Shown: one piece after another, positions 41,632 through 50,351 of the stretch
Position numbering within the stretch: the stretch's first letter is position 1
Layout: every line of letters starts with the position of its first letter
Assembly (NCBI RefSeq): GCF_024199945.1
Contig: NZ_JANADP010000001.1
Location: 7,440,001 to 7,504,000, forward strand
DNA: 64,000 bases
Source: Bradyrhizobium sp. CCGUVB4N
GTDB taxonomy: Bacteria; Pseudomonadota; Alphaproteobacteria; Rhizobiales; Xanthobacteraceae
Direction: 5' to 3'
Position numbers and translations under genes: made by a program
Notes under the pieces: model-generated
Databases searched by the model: none
What the model saw: the letters and a program-made list of their open reading frames with translations, nothing else
Told to the model about the DNA's origin: nothing

Positions 41632-42723
41632 ATGGCCGGCACTCTGCAGAACGCCAACTCGAACGACATCACCAGTGTGATCTCCACGCTCGGCCAGCGC
41701 GCCGGCAGCCGCACGGGCGCCAAGGTCGAAGCGGTGGCCGGACCGAAGCGCGCCGCGATCCTGATGCTGGCGCTCGGCGAGCAATATGGTGGCAAGATCT
41801 GGTCGCTGCTCGACGACGACGAGGTGCGCCAGCTCTCGCTGGAAATGTCGACGCTCGGCACCGTCGAGGTCGACACGGTCGAGGACATGCTGCTCGAATT
41901 CGTCTCGCGCATGTCGGCCTCCGGCGCGCTGATGGGCAATTTCGACGCCACCGAGCGTCTGCTGCAGCAATATCTGGCGCCGGAGCGCGTCAACGGCATC
42001 ATGGACGAGATCCGCGGCCCCGCGGGCCGCAACATGTGGGAGAAGCTGTCCAACGTGCAGGAAGAGGTTCTCGCCAACTACCTCAAGAACGAATATCCGC
42101 AGACCATCGCGGTGGTGTTGTCGAAGCTGAAGCCTGAGCACGCCGCGCGCGTGCTCGGCATCTTCCCCGAGGACCTCGCGCTCGACGTCGTCAACCGCAT
42201 GCTGAAGATGGAAGCGGTGCAGAAGGAGGTGATCGAGAGCGTGGAGAAGACGCTGCGCACCGAATTCATGTCCAACCTGTCGCAGACCCGCCGCCGCGAT
42301 GCCCACGAGGTGATGGCGGAGATCTTCAACAATTTCGACCGCCAGACCGAAACCCGCTTCATCACCTCGCTCGAAGAAGAGAACCGCGAATCCGCCGAGC
42401 GCATCAAGGCGCTGATGTTCACCTTCGACGACCTCGTGAAGCTCGATTCCGGCTCGGCCCAGACCCTGATGCGCAACGTCGACAAGGACAAGCTCGGCGT
42501 AGCGCTGAAGAGCGCCAACGAGGATGTCCGCAACTTCTTCTTCGGCAACATGTCCTCGCGCGCGGCCAAGATGTTGCAGGACGACATGGCGGCGATGGGT
42601 CCGGTGCGCCTGCGCGACGTCGACGAGGCCCAGGCGCTGCTGGTCAACCTCGCAAAAGACCTCGCCGCCAAGGGCGAGATCATGCTGACCAAGAACCGCG
42701 CTGACGACGAGCTGGTGTATTGA
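41632..42723 (+). CDS. fliG: Flagellar motor switch protein FliG
   Basis: 363 residues. It has the N-terminal KRAAILMLALGEQYGGKIW, the middle-domain EHAARVLGIFPEDLALDVVNRM, and the C-terminal torque domain with FTFDDLVKLDSGSAQTLMRNVDKDKLGVALK and its charged residues. FliG couples stator ion flow to rotor rotation. It lies 14 bases after fliF, and its stop overlaps the fliH start by one base. Confidence 0.95.
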   Translation: MAGTLQNANSNDITSVISTLGQRAGSRTGAKVEAVAGPKRAAILMLALGEQYGGKIWSLLDDDEVRQLSLEMSTLGTVEVDTVEDMLLEFVSRMSASGALMGNFDATERLLQQYLAPERVNGIMDEIRGPAGRNMWEKLSNVQEEVLANYLKNEYPQTIAVVLSKLKPEHAARVLGIFPEDLALDVVNRMLKMEAVQKEVIESVEKTLRTEFMSNLSQTRRRDAHEVMAEIFNNFDRQTETRFITSLEEENRESAERIKALMFTFDDLVKLDSGSAQTLMRNVDKDKLGVALKSANEDVRNFFFGNMSSRAAKMLQDDMAAMGPVRLRDVDEAQALLVNLAKDLAAKGEIMLTKNRADDELVY

Positions 42724-43343
42724 TGGGCGCTCCGGCCAAATTCCTGTTCGACACCGACTTCGCCGCGCCCGACCGGACGCGCGAGAAGGCGGCGACCGCG
42801 GCCGAGATCGCGCAGAAGGTCGCGGAAGCCGAAGCGCGCGCTTATCAGGACGGCTTTGCCGCGGGCCAGCGCGAGGCCAAGGCCGAGAGCGACCGCCGCG
42901 TCGCGCTCGCCATGGAAGAGATCAACATCGCGATCCGGGGCATCGCCGCAGGGATCGGCAACATCGAGAGCAAGATGGAGACCGAGGCGGTCGACGTCGC
43001 GGTCGCGGTCGCACGAAAGCTGTGTGCCGACCTGGTCGCCGCCGAGCCGCTCGGCGAGATCATGGGTCTGGTCAAGGACTGCTTCTCGCATCTGGTCGCG
43101 ACGCCGCATCTCGTCGTTCGCATCAACGACGCGCTCTACGACAGCGCGCGCGAGAAGATCGAACGGCTGGCCAAGCAGAGCGGCTTCGAAGGACGGCTGG
43201 TGATCCTGGCCGAACCCGAAATTGCCACCGGCGACTGCCGGATCGAATGGGCCGATGGCGGCGTCGTACTGGAGCGCCACGCCATCGCGGCCAAGATCGA
43301 CGACATGGTCGGACGCTATATCGCGTCCCGCAGGGGGAATTAA
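42723..43343 (+). CDS. fliH: FliH/FlbE-like flagellar export regulator
   Basis: 206 residues. The N-terminus has an aromatic-leading segment (KFLFDTDF), followed by a coiled region rich in Ala and Glu with FAAGQREAKAESDRR, then a FliH-type C-terminal domain (AVAVARKLCADLVAAEPL and IATGDCRIEWADGGVVLER). FliH is the stator of the FliI ATPase; the homologue at this place in Caulobacter is called FlbE. The ATG overlaps the fliG stop codon. fliI is not in the window. Confidence 0.85.
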   Translation: MGAPAKFLFDTDFAAPDRTREKAATAAEIAQKVAEAEARAYQDGFAAGQREAKAESDRRVALAMEEINIAIRGIAAGIGNIESKMETEAVDVAVAVARKLCADLVAAEPLGEIMGLVKDCFSHLVATPHLVVRINDALYDSAREKIERLAKQSGFEGRLVILAEPEIATGDCRIEWADGGVVLERHAIAAKIDDMVGRYIASRRGN

Positions 43344-43346
43344 GCC

Positions 43347-43697
43347 ATGAGCGACAACGACGGACAGGTCCCGCTGCCCGACCTCAACGGCCCATTGCCG
43401 CCGACCGGCGCCGATGTGAGCTACAATGAGGACGAATATGCCTCGCGCGTCGCCGCCGACCTCGAGGCCGTCTTCGACGTGCCGGTACAGGTCTCGGCCG
43501 TGCTCGGCCGCTCCAAGATGGACGTCGGCGAGCTGTTGAAGCTCGGGCCCGGCACCGTGTTGGAGCTCGACCGGCGCGTCGGCGAGGCCATCGATATCTA
43601 TGTCAACAACAAGCTCGTCGCCCGCGGCGAGGTGGTGCTGGTCGAGGACAAGCTCGGCGTGACCATGACGGAAATCATCAGGACTGAACGCGGCTAG
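43347..43697 (+). CDS. fliN: Flagellar motor switch protein FliN
   Basis: 116 residues. The C-terminal SpoA domain is plain: VFDVPVQVSAVLGRSKMDVGELLKL, then GPGTVLELDRRVGEAIDIYVNNKLVARGEVVLVEDKLGVTMTEII. The N-terminal 35 residues are an acidic linker. FliN forms the lower C-ring with FliM and binds FliH. It starts four bases after fliH. Confidence 0.94.
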   Translation: MSDNDGQVPLPDLNGPLPPTGADVSYNEDEYASRVAADLEAVFDVPVQVSAVLGRSKMDVGELLKLGPGTVLELDRRVGEAIDIYVNNKLVARGEVVLVEDKLGVTMTEIIRTERG

Positions 43698-43750
43698 CGC
43701 CAAACAGGGAATGACGCGCGGCAGCGCGAACAGACGGACAGGAGACTGAC

Positions 43751-45136
43751 ATGCGGCTTCTCATCGTTGGCACATTGAAGGGCCAGCTCACCACCGCCAC
43801 CAAGATCGCGATGGAGAACGGCGCCACCGTGACCCACGCCGAGGATCACGAGCAGGCGATGCGCGTGCTGCGCGGCGGCAAGGGCGCCGACCTCTTGCTG
43901 GTCGACGTCGCCCTCGATATCCGCGACCTCGTGATGCGGCTCGAGGCCGAGCACATCCACGCCCCGATCGTCGCCTGCGGCATCACCAACGACGCCCGCG
44001 CCGCGGTGGCCGCGATCCACGCCGGGGCCAAGGAATACATCCCGCTGCCGCCGGATCCGGAACTGATCGCAGCGGTGCTGGCCGCGGTGGCCAACGATTC
44101 CCGCGAGCTGGTCTATCGCGACGAAGCCATGGCGCGCGTCATCAAGCTCGCTCAGCAGATCGCCGGCTCCGACGCCTCGGTGATGATCACCGGCGAATCC
44201 GGCACGGGCAAGGAAGTTCTGGCGCGCTACGTCCACACCCGCTCGGCCCGCGCCAAGCGCCCGTTCATCTCGATCAACTGCGCCGCGATCCCCGAGCATC
44301 TCCTGGAATCCGAGCTGTTCGGCCATGAGAAGGGTGCCTTCACCGGCGCGATCGCCCGCCGCATCGGCAAGTTCGAGGAAGCGACCGGCGGCACGCTGCT
44401 GCTGGACGAAATCTCCGAGATGGACGTCCGCCTGCAATCAAAGCTGCTCCGCGCCATCCAGGAGCGCGTGATCGATCGCGTCGGCGGCACCAAGCCGGTG
44501 CCGGTCGATATCCGCATCATCGCGACCTCGAACCGTAACCTGGCGGAAGCCGTGCGCGAAGGCACGTTCCGCGAGGACCTGCTGTTCCGCCTCAACGTCG
44601 TGAATCTGAAGATCCCGCCGCTGCGCGAGCGTCCCGCCGACATCATGGAGCTCGCCCAGCACTTCGTGAAGAAATATGCCGAGGCCAATGGCGTGCCGAT
44701 GCGCCCCATCTCGGCCGAAGCCAAGCGCGTGCTCTCCACCAATCGTTGGCAGGGTAACGTCCGCGAGCTCGAGAACACCATGCACCGCGCGGTGCTGATG
44801 GCGCAGGGCGACGAGATCGGGCCCGACGCGATCCTGACCCCGGACGGCGACCGCCTCGACCTCGCCAAGACGGCACCGGCCGTGGCGCACGCCACCATGG
44901 CTGCCGAGCAAGTCACGCGCGCCCTCGTCGGCCGCACCGTCGCCGACGTCGAACGCGATTTGATCCTGGAGACGCTCAAGCACTGCCTCGGCAACCGGAC
45001 CCATGCCGCGAACATCCTCGGCATCTCGATCCGCACGCTGCGCAACAAGCTCAACGAATACGCCGACGGCGGCATCCCGATCACGCCGGCCGGCACGCCG
45101 GGTGAGTATCCGCGGATGCCGATGATGGGAGCGTAG
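43751..45136 (+). CDS. flbD: FlbD, sigma-54-dependent flagellar regulator
   Basis: 461 residues. The N-terminal receiver-like domain lacks the usual acidic pocket (starts MRLLIVGTLKG). The AAA+ domain has Walker A GESGTGKE near residue 150, the GAFTGA sigma-54 contact loop (EKGAFTGAIARRIGKFEEA) and Walker B GGTLLLDEISEM. The C-terminus has a Fis-type helix-turn-helix (LGNRTHAANILGISIRTLRNKLNEY). FlbD activates late flagellar operons from enhancer sites with RpoN. The sigma-54 promoter before fliK is a probable target. flhA, which usually follows in related species, is absent here. Confidence 0.93.
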   Translation: MRLLIVGTLKGQLTTATKIAMENGATVTHAEDHEQAMRVLRGGKGADLLLVDVALDIRDLVMRLEAEHIHAPIVACGITNDARAAVAAIHAGAKEYIPLPPDPELIAAVLAAVANDSRELVYRDEAMARVIKLAQQIAGSDASVMITGESGTGKEVLARYVHTRSARAKRPFISINCAAIPEHLLESELFGHEKGAFTGAIARRIGKFEEATGGTLLLDEISEMDVRLQSKLLRAIQERVIDRVGGTKPVPVDIRIIATSNRNLAEAVREGTFREDLLFRLNVVNLKIPPLRERPADIMELAQHFVKKYAEANGVPMRPISAEAKRVLSTNRWQGNVRELENTMHRAVLMAQGDEIGPDAILTPDGDRLDLAKTAPAVAHATMAAEQVTRALVGRTVADVERDLILETLKHCLGNRTHAANILGISIRTLRNKLNEYADGGIPITPAGTPGEYPRMPMMGA

Positions 45137-45237
45137 GCAACCAGCTTGCCGGTCTCGTGACGCCCGACCCCGGGCCTCACGGCCGGGACGACCCGACCGT
45201 GAGTGTTTGGCCAAGCGGCCACTACGCTCGTGTCAGA

Positions 45238-45570
45238 TTACTTGCCTGGCGGTACGTACACACTTGCAAGCTTCGCGGCCTTTTCCGCGACAGCTTTAAA
45301 TTCACTCATCTTCCAGGCGCGCACCGTCTCGATCTTGGCAATGGCGCCGCTTGCAGCGGCGGCCATTGCAATGGCGACGGCATCCGCTCCATCGGGAAAT
45401 TCCGTGACGAGCAGCGCGTCATGTGGACCGGTGGTCATGAAGGCTCCCTGGAGCCTTCCGCCGGCCTTTTCCACCATCGCGCCGATGACCGCCGTGCGAT
45501 CGATCGGCTTGTCTATCATTCCCTTGATCCCGGTATTTGAGTACGAGACGTACGAGATGAACAACGGCAT
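45238..45570 (-). CDS. GYD domain protein
   Basis: 110 residues starting after GGAGAGAAAC. The sequence PLFISYVSYSNTGIKGMIDKPIDRTAVI, then GGRLQGAFMTTGPHDALLVTEFPDGADAVAIAMAAAASGAI, matches the GYD family, a ferredoxin-like fold of unknown function with relatives acting in ring-forming or degradation steps. It lies convergent to flbD, where flhA would be expected. Confidence 0.85.
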   Translation of the reverse strand: MPLFISYVSYSNTGIKGMIDKPIDRTAVIGAMVEKAGGRLQGAFMTTGPHDALLVTEFPDGADAVAIAMAAAASGAIAKIETVRAWKMSEFKAVAEKAAKLASVYVPPGK

Positions 45571-45950
45571 GTTTCTCTCCGTTGAGGTTACAGCAACGAA
45601 AATGCAGTCTCGGAAAAGAAGCTCTGAAACGAGAGCGAGGCATTGCCTGCCGACGGCATGCGAGCTGCCTTGAAAAAAATCCAGCTTCGGACTTCGGCAC
45701 GTCCAACTGGCAGCTTGAGCCGACTATAGCCGACTCCACAATGCAGCGCGAACGGTAAGCCAAGCCTACCCATTCGAGCCTCGACTATTCCGCCGGCCGC
45801 GACAACTTGCGCGATGCACGCGCCGCCGCTGAGTGAGGCATTTCACAAGCAGAACAGATCAAGACAGCTAGAGTCCTCGCGCAGCGCGATGTGAAGTCCG
45901 CCAGCGCCGCATCGGCCTCGCGAAACGTCCTTCAATCGAAAGGGCATGCC
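45571..45950. other. Intergenic region between divergent genes
   Basis: About 380 bases containing the promoters for the minus-strand GYD gene and the plus-strand haloperoxidase-like gene. No RNA gene, repeat or supported open frame is seen. Confidence 0.45.
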
Positions 45951-47201
45951 ATGAAATACGCGTCGTGGACCATCTCCCGCTTATCGCTGATTGTAACACT
46001 GATCGCAGCTTCGACACCGCTTGCGCGCGCCGACGTGATCATGGATTGGAATGCAAAGGCCGACGCAATCGCTGCCGAGAAGCAAATTCCTCCAGCGCCG
46101 CACAGCCGCGCCTTGTCCATGATGCACGTCGCGATGTTCGAGGCGGTCAACGCGATTGATCGCCGGTACGCGCCCTACAAAGTCTCCCTGCCCGCAGACC
46201 GTTCGACGTCGCGGGAAGCTGCGGCGGCAGTTGCGGCTCACGACGTGCTGCTGTCGATCTATCCAGACCTCAAGCCGGACCTTGACGCGACGTTGACAAA
46301 CTCGCTGGCGCCCATTGCCGACAGCGATTCCAAGATCGCCGGCATTGAGCTCGGAAGAGAGGCCGCAGTGAAGATCGTCGAGCTTCGCGCGAATGACGGC
46401 AGCGCCGCTCCGGAAACCTACCGCCCGCTGACGACACCGGGTGCTTACGTCCCTACCACCATCCCGAGTTTCACAACCACGGGTGCGACGACGCCCTGGG
46501 TCATGGCCTCCGGATCGCAGTTTCGCCCCGGGCCCCCGCCGGCTCTTGATTCAGAGGTTTGGACCCGGGACGTCAATGAGATCCGCGAGATCGGTAGCCG
46601 AAGCAGCCCGACCCGGACCCCCGAGCAAACGACGATCGGTCGCTTCTGGTTCTTTGTCGGCGCGCGCACCTACAATCCGATTGTGAGGCAGGCGGCGATG
46701 GCCAAGGGCATGGATCTCGTCGACTGCGCCCGGCTGTACGCGCTGACGTCGATTGCGGGCAACGATGCCATCGTCGCCGTATTTGACGCGAAGTACCATT
46801 ACAATTTCTGGCGACCGATCACGGCCATCCGCAACGCCGATCTGACGTCGAATGCGGCGACGCCTCGCGATCCGTCCTGGCTACCGCTGGGGGAAACGCC
46901 GATGCACCCGGAATACCCCTGTGCTCACTGCATCGTGTCGGCGGCGATCTCGACCGTGCTCCAGACCGTCGTTGGGGATTTCGGCGAATTCTCGCTGACC
47001 AGCCCCACCGCATCGGGCGTCACACGCAAATGGTCCCGGCTCCAGGACTATAGCGACGAAGTCTCCAACGCCCGTATCTGGGCCGGCTTCCACTACCGGT
47101 TCTCGACCGAGGTCGGCAAGGACATGGGCCGGAAGATCGGTGCGTTGACCGTCGCGACGCAGTTTCGCGGTGTAGAAGCGATGGCGGAACCGAACCGTTA
47201 G
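45951..47201 (+). CDS. Exported vanadium-haloperoxidase-like (PAP2 fold) protein
   Basis: 416 residues with a Sec signal peptide (cleavage near PLARAD). The vanadate/phosphate-binding pattern is recognisable but altered: KYHYNFWRPITAIR gives K-x6-RP near residue 286; the second motif, normally PSGH, reads PEYPCAHC near residue 328; the third is RIWAGFHYRFSTEVG. Some relatives are active haloperoxidases, others acid phosphatases; with serine replaced, the activity is uncertain. A ribosome site AAAGGGCATGCC precedes the ATG. No obvious operon partners. Confidence 0.82.
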   Translation: MKYASWTISRLSLIVTLIAASTPLARADVIMDWNAKADAIAAEKQIPPAPHSRALSMMHVAMFEAVNAIDRRYAPYKVSLPADRSTSREAAAAVAAHDVLLSIYPDLKPDLDATLTNSLAPIADSDSKIAGIELGREAAVKIVELRANDGSAAPETYRPLTTPGAYVPTTIPSFTTTGATTPWVMASGSQFRPGPPPALDSEVWTRDVNEIREIGSRSSPTRTPEQTTIGRFWFFVGARTYNPIVRQAAMAKGMDLVDCARLYALTSIAGNDAIVAVFDAKYHYNFWRPITAIRNADLTSNAATPRDPSWLPLGETPMHPEYPCAHCIVSAAISTVLQTVVGDFGEFSLTSPTASGVTRKWSRLQDYSDEVSNARIWAGFHYRFSTEVGKDMGRKIGALTVATQFRGVEAMAEPNR

Positions 47202-47384
47202 GCTATTGCCGTTTGGGACCGGCCAGGCGGAATCCGCCCTGTCGCGCGTCCGAATTGGCTGGACAACTCCGCCCCTGCGCTACCCGACGTGCGATTCTGC
47301 GCAGAGTGCCCGCGTTCGGCGCCTACCTCATCGTCGACAAGGGCTCTATAAGCGCAGCATCGCATCAGTTGGGGAACAGTGACG

Positions 47385-48533
47385 ATGTCGGAGACTCAAA
47401 TCACGGATTGGCTGGCATCGCAGCGGCAGGCGATGATCGATCTGCTGCGCGACGTCGTGGACATCGATTCCGGATCCTATGACAAGGCAGGCGTCGATGC
47501 GGTCGGTGCGCGGTTCGAGCGGCACTTTGCCGAACACGGCATTCCCTCGCGCCGGGAGAGCCACGGCACGTTTGGCGATGCGATCCACGCGGACGTGGCA
47601 AAGCCCGGCAGCAACGAGAAGCCGGTGCTGTTGATGGGGCATCGCGACACCGTATTCGGCAAGGGCGAAGCGGGGAAGCGCCCGTTCACGATCAAGGACA
47701 AGCGCGCCTACGGGCCCGGTGTCGCCGACATGAAGGCCGGCGTCGTGATGAACATCTTCGTCGCGACCGCCTTCCACAAATTCGGCGGCAACCCGCATCC
47801 GATCAAGCTGCTGATCACCTCGGACGAGGAGATCGGCTCGCCGTCGTCGCGGCCGGTGATCGAACGTGAGGGACGCTCTGCGCGCGCCGTGTTCAATTCC
47901 GAGCCGGGCCGCCCCACCGGCAATGTCGTCACCAGCCGCAAGGGCGGCATCTTCATGCACATGGCCGTCACCGGGAAGGCGGCGCATTCCGGCGCCAATT
48001 TCGCCGCCGGCATCAGCGCGATCGGCGAGCTCGCGCACAAGATCATCCAGATCCACGCGCTGACCGACCTCACCAAGGGCATCACGCTCAATGTCGGGCT
48101 CATCTCGGGCGGCCAGTCGGTCAACACGACCGCGCCTTACGCCGAGGGCCAGATCGACATGCGCTATGTCGATCCGAAGGATCGTGCCACTGTCATGGCC
48201 GAGATCGAACGCATCATCGCGACGCCTTATGTACCCGGCACCAGCGCGACGCTGACGATCAAAGGCGAGTTCGTGCCGGTGGTGCAGAGCGAGAGCTCGA
48301 AGGCGCTGTTCGAAAATTATCAGGCCGCCGCAAAGCAGGCCGGCCTCACCACGCTGCAGGGCGAGTTCTCCGGCGGCTGCGCCGATTCCGGATTCACCGC
48401 CGCGGTGGGGACGCCGACTATCTGCGGCGTCGGCCCCGTGGGCGGGCTTGCCCATTCGCCGGAGGAATATCTCGAGCTCGACAGTATCGTGCCGCGTGCA
48501 CAGGCGCTGGCGCTGGCGATCTTGCGGGGGTAA
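47385..48533 (+). CDS. M20 family metallopeptidase (glutamate carboxypeptidase-like)
   Basis: 382 residues from the ATG at 47385 (GGGGA upstream; a GTG lies two codons earlier). Metal-binding and catalytic motifs are in order: LLMGHRDTVF (His, Asp), GPGVADMKAG (bridging Asp), TSDEEIGSP (Glu-Glu), FNSEPGR (Glu) and GLAHSPEEYLELD (His). A dimerisation domain lies between. It resembles carboxypeptidase G2-type enzymes that release C-terminal glutamate from peptides or folate-like compounds; substrate not certain. There is no signal peptide. Confidence 0.9.
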   Translation: MSETQITDWLASQRQAMIDLLRDVVDIDSGSYDKAGVDAVGARFERHFAEHGIPSRRESHGTFGDAIHADVAKPGSNEKPVLLMGHRDTVFGKGEAGKRPFTIKDKRAYGPGVADMKAGVVMNIFVATAFHKFGGNPHPIKLLITSDEEIGSPSSRPVIEREGRSARAVFNSEPGRPTGNVVTSRKGGIFMHMAVTGKAAHSGANFAAGISAIGELAHKIIQIHALTDLTKGITLNVGLISGGQSVNTTAPYAEGQIDMRYVDPKDRATVMAEIERIIATPYVPGTSATLTIKGEFVPVVQSESSKALFENYQAAAKQAGLTTLQGEFSGGCADSGFTAAVGTPTICGVGPVGGLAHSPEEYLELDSIVPRAQALALAILRG

Positions 48534-48543
48534 GCGCAGGTCC

Positions 48544-48635
48544 CGTAGGGTGGGCAAAGGCGCACTTGCGCCGTGCCCACCATCTGTTTCAGTTGGATGA
48601 AGGTGGTGGGCACGCTTCGCTTAGCCCACCCTACG
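48544..48635. repeat. GTAGGGTGGGC palindromic repeat
   Basis: CGTAGGGTGGGC at 48544 is mirrored by GCCCACCCTACG ending at 48635, and inner arms GTGCCCACC and GGTGGGCAC also pair. The whole forms a long imperfect hairpin of about 92 bases. The motif is well known as a widespread intergenic repeat in proteobacteria. It lies between the convergent ends of the M20 gene and a small membrane-protein gene and may also end transcription. Confidence 0.7.
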
Positions 48636-48649
48636 AGACCGCCCGAGTC

Positions 48650-48805
48650 CTACGAATAGCTCGGCGCATCCGGCTTGCGGAAAATGTGGATGGGATCGCC
48701 CGGCACGAACGGCTGGCCGCGGAAGGTCGCATAGGCGTAGAGCGCGAGATAGACGATCGCCAGCGCACCGACGGCATAGAAGGCCCAGATCCCGACGCGC
48801 TTCAT
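48650..48805 (-). CDS. Small single-helix membrane protein
   Basis: 51 residues. An N-terminal membrane segment (WAFYAVGALAIVYLALYAY) is followed by a soluble tail TFRGQPFVPGDPIHIFRKPD. The codon choice and regular frame suggest it is real. It lies just downstream of the flavin reductase on the same strand, so it may belong to the end of the sulfonate operon. No family recognised. Confidence 0.55.
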   Translation of the reverse strand: MKRVGIWAFYAVGALAIVYLALYAYATFRGQPFVPGDPIHIFRKPDAPSYS

Positions 48806-48890
48806 CGTTCCGCTCCGTTGCCGTCCCGGCGGGAGGGCTCAGGGCGCTTCTAGAGCGATGGGCGAGAAAAGGCCAGCCTGAGCGCGGCGA

Positions 48891-49472
48891 TCAAACGCCG
48901 CGGCTGCTGCGCGCGGGAACGCTGACCTCGGCGAGCCTTGCGGCGTCCTCGTCCTGATCCACCGCCACATACTGACCGTGCCAATAGGCGAGCGCTGCGG
49001 TCCGCACTGAATTCTTGATGTCCCTGACACGGCCGATGACGATGCCGTGCGAGTGACGCTCGACGATCTCCTCGACCTCGCAATCGACGGCAGACAGGGC
49101 GCCGACCAGCAGCGGAACGCCGGAGACCGCCGTGACCCACGTGCTGCCTGCGAAACGCGCGGCCCCCTTCAGGCCACCCTTGCCGGCAAAGCGTTCGGCC
49201 ACATCGAGCTGATCGCCTGCGAGGATGTTCACGCCGAAGGCGCCGTGGCGGCGGATCAGCGGAAATGACGAGGCATCGCGATTGATGCTGACGATCAGCG
49301 TCGGCGGGTCGACCGATAGCGAGGTTACGGATGTAACCGTCATGCCGGTGATGTCCTTGCCCCGCCCTGCGGTGATGACACTGACGCCGCCGGTGAGATG
49401 GCGCATGGCGCCGCGGAAATCGGCAGACGAGACGGCAGTTTCGGTCATGAGATCGCGGGGCACTACATTCAT
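48891..49472 (-). CDS. NAD(P)H:flavin reductase (flavin-reductase-like domain)
   Basis: 193 residues. FRGAMRHLTGGVSVITA, then GMTVTSVTSLSVDPPTLIVSINRDASSF and FGVNILAGDQLDVAERFAG, match short-chain flavin reductases (HpaC/DszD type). It would supply reduced FMN to the SsuD monooxygenase. It is thus the functional equivalent of SsuE but from an unrelated family. It lies 32 bases after ssuB as the last enzyme of the operon. A start eight codons later is possible. Confidence 0.88.
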   Translation of the reverse strand: MNVVPRDLMTETAVSSADFRGAMRHLTGGVSVITAGRGKDITGMTVTSVTSLSVDPPTLIVSINRDASSFPLIRRHGAFGVNILAGDQLDVAERFAGKGGLKGAARFAGSTWVTAVSGVPLLVGALSAVDCEVEEIVERHSHGIVIGRVRDIKNSVRTAALAYWHGQYVAVDQDEDAARLAEVSVPARSSRGV

Positions 49473-49504
49473 GGCATGGTCCCCGAAACGGGGTTCCTCT
49501 TTAT

Positions 49505-50344
49505 CTAGGTACGATCGTCCGCTGACAACAGGTGGCTCAGGATCGAGCCCTCGAGCGCAGCAAGCTCGGCAGAGCCGCGCTCACGCGGCCGGGCGGTATT
49601 AACCATGACATCGTGGGCGATGCGGCCCTCGTCGATCACCAGCACCCGGTCCGCCAGCGCGACGGCCTCGGAGACGTCGTGGGTCACCAGGATCGCCGTA
49701 AAGCCCTGGTCGCGCCAGACCCGCTCCAGCAGCCGCTGCATCGAGATGCGGGTCAGCGCATCGAGCGCGCCGAGCGGCTCGTCGAAGGCCAGCACGCGCG
49801 GACGGGAGACCAGCGCGCGGGCGAGCGCGACGCGCTGCTTCTGGCCACCCGACAGCACCGACGGCCATTGATCGCGCTTGTCGACGAGCCCGACCTCGGT
49901 GAGCGCCTTCTCCGCACGCGACTGCGCATCATCGGATGCACGATCGCGGCCGAGCCCGACCTCGACATTGGACAGTACCCGCGCCCAGGGCAGCAGCCGC
50001 GGCTCCTGGAACATCACGCGGATATCCTCCGGCTGGATCGCCGCATCGCCGAAGCTGATGCTGCCGGCGTCGATCTTTTCCAGGCCGGCGATCAGGCGCA
50101 GCAACGTGCTCTTGCCGCATCCGCTCTTGCCGACGATGGCAACGAACTGGCCGGCCGGTATGTGCAGATCGATGCCGCGCAGCACCTCGTTGTCGCCGAA
50201 GGATTTCCGCAGGCCGCGGATGCTGAGCGGCAGACCACTCACATGCAGCGGCCGCTCCTCGCGCGTCACGCGGGCCGCGGGCGCGAAATTGGCGCGGCTG
50301 GCGAGCTCGGTTTCCGGAAGGGAGGTCCGAAGGGCTGTTTGCAT
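49505..50344 (-). CDS. ssuB: Aliphatic sulfonate ABC transporter ATPase SsuB
   Basis: 279 residues. Walker A VGKSGCGKST near residue 73, Q-loop VMFQEPRLLPWARVL, signature LSGGQKQRVALARAL and Walker B VLAFDEPLGALD are all intact, and the H-loop is in LVTHDVSEAV. The EPRLLPW segment is typical of nitrate/sulfonate/taurine importers. It energises uptake through SsuC. It lies seven bases after ssuC in the operon. Confidence 0.9.
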   Translation of the reverse strand: MQTALRTSLPETELASRANFAPAARVTREERPLHVSGLPLSIRGLRKSFGDNEVLRGIDLHIPAGQFVAIVGKSGCGKSTLLRLIAGLEKIDAGSISFGDAAIQPEDIRVMFQEPRLLPWARVLSNVEVGLGRDRASDDAQSRAEKALTEVGLVDKRDQWPSVLSGGQKQRVALARALVSRPRVLAFDEPLGALDALTRISMQRLLERVWRDQGFTAILVTHDVSEAVALADRVLVIDEGRIAHDVMVNTARPRERGSAELAALEGSILSHLLSADDRT

Positions 50345-50351
50345 GTGATTC

